Origin: Kluyvera ascorbata_C
GTDB lineage: Bacteria > Pseudomonadota > Gammaproteobacteria > Enterobacterales > Enterobacteriaceae
Assembly: GCF_044197065.1 (NCBI RefSeq)
Contig: NZ_JBIQOI010000002.1
Span: forward strand, 1,054,001 to 1,118,000
Length of the DNA: 64,000 nucleotides
Direction of reading: 5' to 3'
In this document: piece after piece, positions 1-7,624 of the stretch
How positions within the stretch are numbered: position 1 is the first letter of the stretch
Layout: each line of letters opens with the position of its first letter
Position numbers and translations under genes: made by a program
The notes under the pieces: model-generated
Databases searched by the model: none
What the model was told of the DNA's origin: nothing
Seen by the model: the letters and a program-made list of their open reading frames with translations, nothing else

Positions 1-1
1 C

Positions 2-52
2 GCCTCAAGCGTTATCCGCCACGCACATATCCCAGTTTTAGTCGTACGATAA
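2..52 (+). CDS. uspG: UspG (universal stress protein) C-terminus, partial
   Basis: Only the last 16 codons and a TAA stop are inside the window. They read ...SSVIRHAHIPVLVVR, which is the characteristic C-terminal strand of universal stress protein G/UP12 (an ATP-binding, adenylated UspA-fold protein). In E. coli uspG also lies convergent to ahpF, so both sequence and position agree. Most of the gene is off the left edge, so nothing can be said about its integrity. Confidence 0.8.
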   Translation, partial: ASSVIRHAHIPVLVVR

Positions 53-68
53 CCAATAGAGTAAAGCA

Positions 69-97
69 AAAAAAGGCCACCTTTCGGTGGCCTTTGA
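69..97 (-). terminator. Intrinsic terminator of ahpF (probably bidirectional)
   Basis: The 10-bp stem AAAGGCCACC/GGTGGCCTTT with a 4-nt loop is followed on the minus strand by a run of seven T residues. It lies 24 bases past the ahpF stop codon. On the plus strand the same stem ends in TTT, so it may also stop uspG transcription. Confidence 0.9.
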
Positions 98-120
98 CAT
101 TGCAGGCATTGTCTTCTTTT

Positions 121-1686
121 TTATGCTGTTTTGGTACGAATCAGGTAGTCAAATGAACTCAGTGACGCCTTCGCACCCTCGCCAGTGGCGATAATAATCT
201 GTTTGTACGGCACGGTGGTGCAGTCGCCTGCGGCGAATACGCCCTTCACGTTAGTTTCGCATTTCGCATCAATAATGATTTCGCCCATGCGATTGCGCTC
301 AATGGTGCCTTCGAGCCAGTTGGTGTTTGGCAATAGACCAATCTGGACAAAGATACCCGCCAGCGCAACGTGATGTTCGTCACCGGTCACGCGGTCACGA
401 TACTGCAGCCCGGTCACTTTGCTGCCGTCGCCTTTCACTTCAGTGGTCTGCGCGTTAAGAATAATATCGACGTTTTTCAGGCTGCGCACTTTATCCTGCA
501 ACACCTGGTCGGCCTTCATTTCTGGCGCAAACTCAAGCAGCGTCACGTGTTCAACGACACCAGCCAGATCGATAGCCGCTTCCACGCCGGAGTTACCGCC
601 ACCAATCACCGCCACGCGTTTACCTTTAAACAGCGGGCCGTCGCAGTGTGGACAGTAGGTCACACCTTTGGTGCGATACTGATCTTCACCCGGAACGTTC
701 ATGTTACGCCATTTAGCACCGGTCGCAATGATAATGCTGCGCGCTTTCAGCACCGCGCCAGAGGCCGTTTCAATCTGATGCAGACCGCCTTCAACCGCGG
801 CAGGAATCAGTTTAGACGCGCTCTGGGAGTCAATCACGTCCACGTCGTACTCGCTCACGTGCGCCTTCAGCGCGCCCGCCAGCTTCTGGCCTTCGGTTTT
901 TGGTACCGAGATATAGTTTTCGATATCGACGGTATCCAGCACCTGGCCGCCAAAGCGTTCGCCCATCAGGCCAGTACGAATCCCTTTACGCGCCGAGTAA
1001 ACCGCTGCCGCCGCGCCGGACGGGCCGGAACCGACAATCAGCACATCGTAAGCGTCACGCTTGTTCAGCTCTTCCGCAGCACGTTTTTCCGCGCCGGTAT
1101 CTACCTTGGCAACGATTTCCGCCAGCGTCATACGACCCTGACCAAACTCCTGACCGTTCATAAACACCGCCGGAACGCCCATGACGTTACGGTCGGTAAT
1201 TTCGTTCTGGTAAGTCCCGCCGTCAATCGCCGTGTGCTTGATGCGCGGGTTCAATACCGACATCAGGTTCAGTGCCTGCACCACGTCAGGGCAGTTGTGG
1301 CAAGAGAGCGAGTAGTACGTTTCAAACTCAAAATCGCCGTCGATATCGCGGATCTGCTCCAGCAGAGACTGCGCTTCTTTCGACGGGTGACCACCGGTCC
1401 ACAGCAGCGCCAGTACCAGAGATGTAAACTCGTGCCCCAGCGGGGAGCCCGCAAAGCGTGGGCCCTGGTGGGAGCCTGGGTTAGTAATCAGGAACGATGG
1501 CTTGCGTACCGCGAGCGTGTTGTCTTCTTTAAAGGTGACGTTGTCTGACAGTTCAGCGATTTCAGCCAACAGTTCCTTGATCTCTGCCGATTTAGCGCTG
1601 TCATCCAGCGTGGCAATCAGCTCAACAGGTTTGGTCAGCTTCTCAAGATAGGCCTTGAGCTGGGTTTTCATGTTGGTGTCGAGCAT
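121..1686 (-). CDS. ahpF: Alkyl hydroperoxide reductase subunit F (AhpF)
   Basis: NADH-dependent flavoprotein disulfide reductase that regenerates AhpC; the pair destroys low levels of hydrogen peroxide and organic hydroperoxides in the cytoplasm. The 521-residue length equals E. coli AhpF and the sequence is close to identical by eye. Residues 1-200 form the tandem thioredoxin-like N-terminal domain with the redox pair Cys129-Cys132 (SCHNC). The rest is thioredoxin reductase-like, with an FAD-binding GSGPSG motif, NADH-binding GGGNSG and the second pair Cys345-Cys348 (CPHC). The start ATG follows the ribosome site AGGAG at a good distance. It lies 181 bases downstream of ahpC in the same direction, with a hairpin and a REP element between, so it is likely cotranscribed at a lower level. 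Confidence 0.98.
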   Translation of the reverse strand: MLDTNMKTQLKAYLEKLTKPVELIATLDDSAKSAEIKELLAEIAELSDNVTFKEDNTLAVRKPSFLITNPGSHQGPRFAGSPLGHEFTSLVLALLWTGGHPSKEAQSLLEQIRDIDGDFEFETYYSLSCHNCPDVVQALNLMSVLNPRIKHTAIDGGTYQNEITDRNVMGVPAVFMNGQEFGQGRMTLAEIVAKVDTGAEKRAAEELNKRDAYDVLIVGSGPSGAAAAVYSARKGIRTGLMGERFGGQVLDTVDIENYISVPKTEGQKLAGALKAHVSEYDVDVIDSQSASKLIPAAVEGGLHQIETASGAVLKARSIIIATGAKWRNMNVPGEDQYRTKGVTYCPHCDGPLFKGKRVAVIGGGNSGVEAAIDLAGVVEHVTLLEFAPEMKADQVLQDKVRSLKNVDIILNAQTTEVKGDGSKVTGLQYRDRVTGDEHHVALAGIFVQIGLLPNTNWLEGTIERNRMGEIIIDAKCETNVKGVFAAGDCTTVPYKQIIIATGEGAKASLSSFDYLIRTKTA

Positions 1687-1767
1687 TTTTATCTCCTGGG
1701 CTTAAAACATCATCATGCAAGCGGCCACGTACGAGCTGCGTGTAAGCAACTTGCATCATGATGCTGG

Positions 1768-1796
1768 AATAAAACAGGCGCAGAGGCGCGCCTGTT
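1768..1796 (-). terminator. Hairpin between ahpC and ahpF, candidate attenuator
   Basis: On the minus strand a perfect 9-bp GC-rich stem (AACAGGCGC/GCGCCTGTT) is followed by TTATT. This looks like a partial intrinsic terminator. It would reduce readthrough from ahpC into ahpF, in keeping with the much higher need for AhpC than AhpF. The role is inferred. Confidence 0.5.
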
Positions 1797-1800
1797 GGAT

Positions 1801-1830
1801 GCCGGATGGCACTGCGTTTATCCGGCCTAC
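1801..1830. repeat. REP element between ahpC and ahpF
   Basis: Matches the enterobacterial REP palindrome: GCCGGATGGC...TTATCCGGCCTAC. A single unit next to the hairpin above. It may stabilise the upstream ahpC transcript end. Confidence 0.85.
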
Positions 1831-1867
1831 ATGCAGTAGGCCAGTGCAGCGCCGCCGAGCAGACGAC

Positions 1868-2431
1868 TTAGATTTTGCCGACGAGGTCCAGAGATGGAGC
1901 CAGAGTGGCTTCGCCTTCTTTCCATTTAGCCGGGCACACTTCGCCTGGGTGGGAAGCAACATACTGAGCCGCTTTGATTTTACGCAGCAGGTCAGAAGCG
2001 TCACGGCCGATACCTTCAGCGGTAACTTCGATTGCCTGGATGATACCCTGCGGGTCAACAACGAAGGTAGCACGGTCAGCCAGGCCTTCATCTTCACGCA
2101 TGTTGTCGAAGTTACGGGTCAGGGCGCCAGTCGGGTCACCGATCATCGCGTATTTGATTTTCGCGATGGTGTCAGAGCTGCTGTGCCATGCTTTGTGGGT
2201 GAAGTGGGTGTCGGTAGAAACAGAGTACACATCCACGCCCAGTTTCTGCAGCTCTTCGTAATGGTCAGCAACGTCGCCCAGTTCGGTCGGGCATACGAAG
2301 GTGAAGTCAGCCGGGTAGAAGAAGAAGACGCTCCAGCGACCTTCGGTATCTTTTTCGGTAACTTCTACGAATTCACCGTTTTTGAACGCCTGGTTTTTGA
2401 AAGGTTTGATTTTGGTATTAATTAAAGACAT
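1868..2431 (-). CDS. ahpC: Alkyl hydroperoxide reductase subunit C, 2-Cys peroxiredoxin (AhpC)
   Basis: Typical 2-Cys peroxiredoxin that reduces peroxides and is itself re-reduced by AhpF. At 187 residues it is full length. The peroxidatic cysteine is in FTFVCPTE (Cys47) and the resolving cysteine in EVCPAKW (Cys166). The start is fixed by the strong ribosome site GGAGG upstream of ATG. The upstream region resembles the OxyR-controlled E. coli ahpC promoter. Unlike E. coli, no dsbG is found divergently upstream. Confidence 0.98.
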   Translation of the reverse strand: MSLINTKIKPFKNQAFKNGEFVEVTEKDTEGRWSVFFFYPADFTFVCPTELGDVADHYEELQKLGVDVYSVSTDTHFTHKAWHSSSDTIAKIKYAMIGDPTGALTRNFDNMREDEGLADRATFVVDPQGIIQAIEVTAEGIGRDASDLLRKIKAAQYVASHPGEVCPAKWKEGEATLAPSLDLVGKI

Positions 2432-2497
2432 CGAGTACTTCCTCCGTGTTTTCGTTGAGGTCTAAGTTAACGACTTTTTCCTGATTCGACCAATGCG

Positions 2498-2530
2498 TTT
2501 ACATTATCAAATCAATAAGCGTTATCTAAC
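2498..2530 (-). promoter_or_regulatory. Candidate OxyR-controlled ahpC promoter region
   Basis: About 70-100 bases upstream of the ahpC start, the minus strand carries GATAACGCTTATTG followed by ATTTGATAATG. This resembles the OxyR-protected sequence upstream of E. coli ahpC. Regulation by OxyR is established for that family of promoters; the exact borders here are estimated by eye. Confidence 0.5.
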
Positions 2531-3226
2531 AACCGGAACAAGACAGCTTTGTGAACCCATGTTGAGAGTGCGCACGATTCGCTCATCCCCAAACGTAAAA
2601 AGGCCGCAACGCGGCGGCCCTGTTACCTGAATTCCCAGCAGGTAGTGAATTCAGCACCAGCAGCGCTGGCATGTTGTTGCGCTCTCTATCACCTTTAACA
2701 AAGGTGTTAACAGCGTTTTGATTACATCACCCTGGTCCGCAAAGGGCAATCAACCTGCCGTCGGTCTTCTCTATGGCTGTAATAGGCTACGCCGTTTGTT
2801 GCAGATTACCCACTGATTTTACATTGTTTTTCTGTGAGCAATCCTTCTTTACTTACACATCCGGAGCGCGCTTGAGGGCAAAACCCCCATTAATTACCAC
2901 CTCACTGGTCTTTGTGAAACGCCTGGAATGCGCAGGTTGTGAAATCGTCGACGGAGCATTCAGACAATTTACATAGAGGGCAATAATATTTTTCAATCGT
3001 TATATAAATCACTCAACACAACAAAAACCATGTTAATAATGAAACAAACTATTATGTATTTCAATTATATTCAAGATAAGCATCATTACCTTACTTTTAG
3101 TAACAGTGGCTAAACTTAACTTTATGATATATATTTAGATTAGGTTTATCAGCATTGTAGTTTTTCGAACACATGGATTGTGACGAATGGAGCAAAGGAC
3201 CGCTTCATTCAACATAAGGAAAAAAA
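2531..3226. other. Long gene-poor gap between ahpC and ybdO
   Basis: About 700 bases without a convincing protein gene. The ahpC-proximal part holds an intrinsic terminator that works on the minus strand (listed separately), preceded by a palindrome CACCTTT-AAC-AAAGGTG at about 2690-2706. The ybdO-proximal 250 bases are very AT-rich and probably carry the ybdO promoter. E. coli has dsbG in this position; I see no trace of it here. Confidence 0.6.
2597..2619 (-). terminator. Minus-strand intrinsic terminator with no obvious gene upstream
   Basis: Reading the minus strand, GGCCGC-CGCGTT-GCGGCC is followed directly by TTTTT. It is a good Rho-independent terminator. It lies upstream of the ahpC promoter in the ahpC direction, so it must stop a transcript that begins further right; no annotated gene explains that transcript. 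Confidence 0.65.
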
Positions 3227-4153
3227 ATGGCCAACCTTTATAATCTCAAGAGATTCGATCTCAACCTGCTCGTTATTTTTGAGTGCATCTATCAAAACCT
3301 GAGCATCAGCAAAGCCGCAGAAACGCTATTTATCACGCCTTCGGCAGTGAGCCAATCGCTGCAGCGGCTACGCGTGCAATTAAACGACCCCTTATTTGTG
3401 CGCTCGGGTAAAGGGATTACCCCTACCACCGTAGCCATCAACCTGCATCACCATCTCGAGCAAAATCTGAATAGCATTGAAGAGACCATTAACATCACGG
3501 GTAAAACTGAGCTAAAAAGGCGATTTGTGGTCTACGGCCCCCAGTTTCATGCCATACCTGAACTGACCCAATTTATCAATATTCTGTTTGAAGACCCCAA
3601 TATGGAAGTGGTCTACAACGACACGGCGTCAGAGACCGATCAGATTGAAGATCTCCTCAACTATCGCAAGGCCGACGTCGTATTTACGCTAGAAAAATGC
3701 GAAAGCCGCTCGCTCGCCTGTACCCCCTTTAGTGAATGCGAAGTTTTACTTATCTGCCGTAAAGACCATCCGCGCCTTGGGGATACCGCCTCAACGGATG
3801 AAATATTGCAGGAACGATTCGCAGTACTGCAATCACGTGAGCACCAGGTGAAAGAGTATCTAAAGATGTATTCTTCCGCTCGTCTGGCAGAAAGAGATAT
3901 TGCTTTTAGCTCATCGTCATTAATGAGTGTTTTCAATGCTATTCACCATAGTGATTTGGTTGGAATTGCCCCTAAATATATATTTGAAAGTTTGAAAGAC
4001 ACACTCCAGTTAAAGCAAATCACCACACCAACCACGATGCCTAAATTTAATTTGTACATGGTATATAGTCGTTCATCACTCAGTTCCCCATTCTTCCAGG
4101 AAATAATAAATAGAATACACGAAGATAAAATCATTCACACAAAAAATACATAA
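3227..4153 (+). CDS. ybdO: LysR-family regulator YbdO
   Basis: A 308-residue LysR-type transcription factor. The N-terminus MANLYNLKRFDLNLL followed by the helix-turn-helix (ISKAAETLFITPSAVSQSLQRLR, split by the wing) matches E. coli YbdO closely. The effector-binding domain (about residue 90 on) is more divergent. E. coli YbdO has been proposed to regulate citrate fermentation; whether that holds here is unknown. The ATG follows AAGGAAAAAA. The flanks and the 3' end of the gene are AT-rich compared with the neighbours, as is common for H-NS-bound loci. Confidence 0.85.
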   Translation: MANLYNLKRFDLNLLVIFECIYQNLSISKAAETLFITPSAVSQSLQRLRVQLNDPLFVRSGKGITPTTVAINLHHHLEQNLNSIEETINITGKTELKRRFVVYGPQFHAIPELTQFINILFEDPNMEVVYNDTASETDQIEDLLNYRKADVVFTLEKCESRSLACTPFSECEVLLICRKDHPRLGDTASTDEILQERFAVLQSREHQVKEYLKMYSSARLAERDIAFSSSSLMSVFNAIHHSDLVGIAPKYIFESLKDTLQLKQITTPTTMPKFNLYMVYSRSSLSSPFFQEIINRIHEDKIIHTKNT

Positions 4154-4258
4154 AAGAAATCAATAAATAATTAGCATATATTAAACCATTTATTAGCCAT
4201 AAGAAAAGAGTACTATATCAGCACCTTATTAAATGTCGTCATAAAGGACTGCTGACTT

Positions 4259-5482
4259 ATGTCAATCATAAAGCTTCCCTTGCCTCAATCCGTTCTGGAG
4301 GCAAGTCGGGAGCGCATTAACTGGACACTTAATAATTTTTCACGTACCTGCGTCTCTTTTTCTGGTGGTAAGGATTCTACCGTGATGCTGCACTTAACGG
4401 CAGAATTAGCGAGGCAGTCAGGTAAAAAATTCAGCGTATTGTTTATCGATTGGGAAGCGCAATTTTCTTATACCATTAACCACTGCCAGAAATTGCGAAC
4501 CCTATATGCCGACGTTATTGACCAATTTTATTGGGTCGCGCTGCCGCTCACGACACAAAATTCCCTCACCCAATTTAATCCGGAATGGCAATGCTGGGAG
4601 CCTGGCGCAAAATGGGTGCGCCAACCTCCGGAAGATGCCATTACCGACCCGGCTTTTTTCTCTTTTTATGAACCGGGGATGACCTTCGAACTGTTTGTCC
4701 AGCGCTTCGCAGAATGGTTTTCCCAGCAGCGCCCTGCCGCCGTGATGGTCGGCATTCGCGCCGATGAATCCTATAATCGATTTTTAACCATTGCTTCACA
4801 GCGCAAACGCCGCTTTGCCGATGACAAACCCTGGACCACCATCGCACCGGGCAACCATGCCTGGTATGTTTATCCCATCTACGACTGGAAAACGGCCGAT
4901 ATCTGGACCTGGTTTGCCAAAAGCCAGAAAGCCTATAACCCGCTGTATAACCTGATGTATCAGGCTGGCGTTCCCCTGCGCTATATGCGCATTTGCGAAC
5001 CCTTTGGCCCCGAACAGCGTCAGGGCTTGTGGCTCTATCACGTCCTTGAACCCGAGCGCTGGGCCGATATGTGCCAGCGCGTCACCGGCGTACACAGCGG
5101 CGGGATCTACGCCGGGCAGGACAATCAGTTTTATGGTCATCGAAAAATCGAAAAGCCGGAAAACTACAGCTGGCGCACCTATGCGCTTTTCCTGCTGCAA
5201 AGCATGCCAGAAACCACCGCCAATCATTACCGCAATAAAATCGCCGTCTATCTCCACTGGTATCACAAGCAGGGTTGGGACGATATTCCGGATAGGCAGG
5301 AAAAAGATCTGGGCTCTAAAGATATCCCTTCCTGGCGGCGCATCTGCAAGGCATTGTTAAACAACGACTACTGGTGCCGAATGCTCTCATTTAGCCCCAC
5401 CAAAGCCACTCACTATCAACGTTACCGCGCGCGCATGGATCAAAAGCGCAAAAATTGGGGGATCTTATGCGACAAAGACTAA
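4259..5482 (+). CDS. ybdN: PAPS reductase-like PP-loop protein YbdN (IbrA-like)
   Basis: 407 residues with the ATP-pyrophosphatase P-loop SFSGGKDST near residue 35, a hallmark of the PAPS reductase/adenine nucleotide alpha hydrolase superfamily. The sequence follows E. coli YbdN along its whole length. Family members are paired with a ParB-like partner, as here with ybdM, which overlaps its 3' end by 16 bases. The homologous pair IbrA/IbrB activates immunoglobulin-binding eib genes in some E. coli. The biochemical reaction is not established. The start ATG is preceded by AAAGGA. Confidence 0.85.
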   Translation: MSIIKLPLPQSVLEASRERINWTLNNFSRTCVSFSGGKDSTVMLHLTAELARQSGKKFSVLFIDWEAQFSYTINHCQKLRTLYADVIDQFYWVALPLTTQNSLTQFNPEWQCWEPGAKWVRQPPEDAITDPAFFSFYEPGMTFELFVQRFAEWFSQQRPAAVMVGIRADESYNRFLTIASQRKRRFADDKPWTTIAPGNHAWYVYPIYDWKTADIWTWFAKSQKAYNPLYNLMYQAGVPLRYMRICEPFGPEQRQGLWLYHVLEPERWADMCQRVTGVHSGGIYAGQDNQFYGHRKIEKPENYSWRTYALFLLQSMPETTANHYRNKIAVYLHWYHKQGWDDIPDRQEKDLGSKDIPSWRRICKALLNNDYWCRMLSFSPTKATHYQRYRARMDQKRKNWGILCDKD

Positions 5483-6096
5483 TCAACGAACTTCATCACT
5501 ATCTGCAAACCCTCACTTTTGAGGATAAAATTGACGCCATCAATCAATTTCGCGAAGTGCTACACGTGGAAAGTCCCTTTAACGATCAGCCCGTCGACTG
5601 TGTGCTGTGGGTAAAAGAGGCGCAGGTTTTACCTAACGACTACAATCCGAACAATATGGCACCGCAGGAAAAGCGGCTGCTGACTAAATCACTGGAGGCG
5701 GACGGTTTTACACAGCCAATCGTGGTGATTGAAAAAACGCAGGACAACTTTGAGATTGTCGACGGCTTCCATCGCCACCTGCTCTCCCAATCAAAATCAG
5801 CGCTGAAAAAACGCTTCCACGGCTACCTGCCCATTACCCGTCTGGAAAATCAGAGCAGTACGACGCTGCCCTCCAGAATGGCCGCAACCATACGTCACAA
5901 CCGCGCGCGTGGGCGACACCAGATCAACGCCATGTCAGAGATTGTTCGCGAGCTGAGCCAACTGGGCTGGAGCGATGAAAAAATGGGCCAGGAATTAGGA
6001 ATGGACGCCGATGAAATCCTGCGTCTTAAGCAGATAAATGGCCTGTGCGAACTGTTCGGCAGTCGCCAGTTCTCACAGGCCTGGACGGTCAAATAA
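5467..6096 (+). CDS. ybdM: ParB/Sulfiredoxin-like protein YbdM (IbrB-like)
   Basis: About 209 residues with a ParB N-terminal (Spo0J/sulfiredoxin-like) domain. It shows the EADGFTQPIVV and VDGFHRH stretch and the RHNRARGRHQ stretch, followed by a helix-turn-helix-like region (GQELGMDADEILRLKQ). Closely follows E. coli YbdM. I chose the ATG at 5467 over a TTG at 5455 because it gives the family N-terminus. It starts inside ybdN, so the two are translationally coupled. Its stop codon directly abuts the stop of convergent ybdL, leaving no spacer for a terminator. Confidence 0.85.
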   Translation: MRQRLINELHHYLQTLTFEDKIDAINQFREVLHVESPFNDQPVDCVLWVKEAQVLPNDYNPNNMAPQEKRLLTKSLEADGFTQPIVVIEKTQDNFEIVDGFHRHLLSQSKSALKKRFHGYLPITRLENQSSTTLPSRMAATIRHNRARGRHQINAMSEIVRELSQLGWSDEKMGQELGMDADEILRLKQINGLCELFGSRQFSQAWTVK

Positions 6097-7257
6097 CTAC
6101 AGTTTGCACAGACGCTCGGCGGCAGCCAGCAGCGTCGATTCCTGTTTAGCAAAACACAGGCGAATCAGCTTATGCGGGAACGGCGCGGCACAAAAAACCG
6201 ACAGCGGGATTGCCGCCACGCCAACTTCCGTAGTCAGCCACTGGCAAAAATTTACATCATCAAGGTCAGAAATCGCGCTGTAGTCCGCCAGCAGGAAATA
6301 GGTACCTTCGCACGGTAGCAGCTGCAGTCGGCTCTGGCTGAGCGCATCGATAAACAGGTCACGACGCGCCCGATAAAAATCGGGCAGTTGGAGGTAGTGC
6401 TCAGGTTCGGCCCTCAGCATGTCCGCCAGCGCCAACTGCGCCGGCGTGTTAACGGCAAACGTCAGATACTGATGCACCTTACGCAGCTCTGCGCTTATCG
6501 GCGCGGGCGCCACGCAGTACCCCACCTTCCAGCCGGTCATATGATAGGTTTTGCCAAACGATGACACCGCCACCGCCCGCTCGCGAAGCTGCGGATGCGC
6601 TAGCACGCTGGCGTGTCCGGTCTCACTAAAGCAGATATGTTCATACACTTCATCGCTAAGCACATAGATTTCCCGCTCGGCAATCGCCTGCCAGAGTGCC
6701 TCGAAATCAGCCGCCTGCCAGACGGTTGCCGACGGGTTATGCGGGGTGTTGAGGATAACCAGCCGCGTGTTATCGCTGAGCGTATTGGCAAATTCCTGCC
6801 AGTCGACGCGGAAGTGCGGTGGCTGTAGCGCGATACGTTTAACAATACCACCGGAGAGTTCAACCGCTGGCGCATAGCTGTCATAGCTTGGGTCGAAGCA
6901 GATAACCTCATCTCCAGTGCGTACCAGGGCGGTGATCGCCGCGTAAAGCGCTTCGGTTGCCCCGGCCGTGACCGTAATATCGCTATTCACATCCGGCGTG
7001 TGTCCGTACAGCGCTTGCGTTTTTTCGGCAATCGCTTCACGCAACGCCAGCGCGCCGGTCATCGGCGCATATTGGTTCGCGCCCGCGGCGACATGATGCG
7101 CCAGACGTGCCTGAAGATATGAGGGGCCATCAAAATCGGGGAATCCCTGCGAGAGATTAATCGCCTGGTGCTGCTGCGCCAGCGCGCTCATCTGGGTGAA
7201 AATGGTGGTACCGAGATGGGGTAACTTGCTTTGTGGGATGAGTTGCTTATTCGTCAT
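6097..7257 (-). CDS. ybdL: Methionine aminotransferase YbdL
   Basis: 386 residues, same length as E. coli YbdL, a class I/II PLP aminotransferase preferring methionine, histidine and phenylalanine with 2-oxo acids. The PLP-binding lysine lies in SSFGKTYHMTGWK. Other family landmarks are NTPHNPSATVW and SDEVYEHI. Cytoplasmic and soluble. It faces ybdNM and is followed upstream by ybdD; the intervening oxidoreductase ybdH of E. coli is absent. Confidence 0.93.
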   Translation of the reverse strand: MTNKQLIPQSKLPHLGTTIFTQMSALAQQHQAINLSQGFPDFDGPSYLQARLAHHVAAGANQYAPMTGALALREAIAEKTQALYGHTPDVNSDITVTAGATEALYAAITALVRTGDEVICFDPSYDSYAPAVELSGGIVKRIALQPPHFRVDWQEFANTLSDNTRLVILNTPHNPSATVWQAADFEALWQAIAEREIYVLSDEVYEHICFSETGHASVLAHPQLRERAVAVSSFGKTYHMTGWKVGYCVAPAPISAELRKVHQYLTFAVNTPAQLALADMLRAEPEHYLQLPDFYRARRDLFIDALSQSRLQLLPCEGTYFLLADYSAISDLDDVNFCQWLTTEVGVAAIPLSVFCAAPFPHKLIRLCFAKQESTLLAAAERLCKL

Positions 7258-7349
7258 TCTGCGTCTGCCGCTCGTGATGCCAAAGTTAACATCAATATAA
7301 CACGGAGAACGCGTTTAGCAATCGAGACGTTTAGATGTCTAAATAAACA

Positions 7350-7547
7350 TTAACAGCACTTCGCGCCGCCCTTTCCGCCATAGCGTGCGTCCTGGCGGTC
7401 GCGGAAAAATTCTTCGTAGGTCATCGGCGTCTGGTCCGGGTGTGTGATGCGCATATGTTCGACGTAGTTGTCGTAGTCCGGCACGCCAATCATCATTTTG
7501 GCCGCCTGACCGAGATATTTTCCGGCTTTCGAGAGAGTATCAAACAT
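7350..7547 (-). CDS. ybdD: Small protein YbdD (DUF466/YbdD-YjiX family)
   Basis: 65 residues, nearly identical to E. coli YbdD, including [23 protein letters not shown] and the C-terminal GGKGGAKCC. YbdD/YjiX-type proteins are encoded next to CstA/BtsT pyruvate transporters and are needed for transport by some of them. It lies 78 bases downstream of cstA, separated by a REP element, and is probably in the same operon. Confidence 0.92.
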   Translation of the reverse strand: MFDTLSKAGKYLGQAAKMMIGVPDYDNYVEHMRITHPDQTPMTYEEFFRDRQDARYGGKGGAKCC

Positions 7548-7568
7548 CGTTTTTGTCCTTTGGGTAAA

Positions 7569-7597
7569 CCCGGCGTCGCTGCGCTCGGCCGGGCTAC
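7569..7597. repeat. REP-like palindrome between cstA and ybdD
   Basis: CCCGGCGTCGC..GCTCGGCCGGGCTAC. Same second-family repeat seen near 16.06, 30.62, 43.60 and 53.90 kb. Confidence 0.8.
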
Positions 7598-7624
7598 AAC
7601 ATCATCAAACAGCGCGTAAAAACA

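Noticed and set aside
370..1548. 392-codon frame opposite ahpF
   Set aside because: Antisense shadow of ahpF; no domain and no start signal.
2773..2976. 67-codon frame in the ahpC-ybdO gap (MAVIGYAVCC...)
   Set aside because: No ribosome site, mixed composition and no family resemblance; not supported as a gene.
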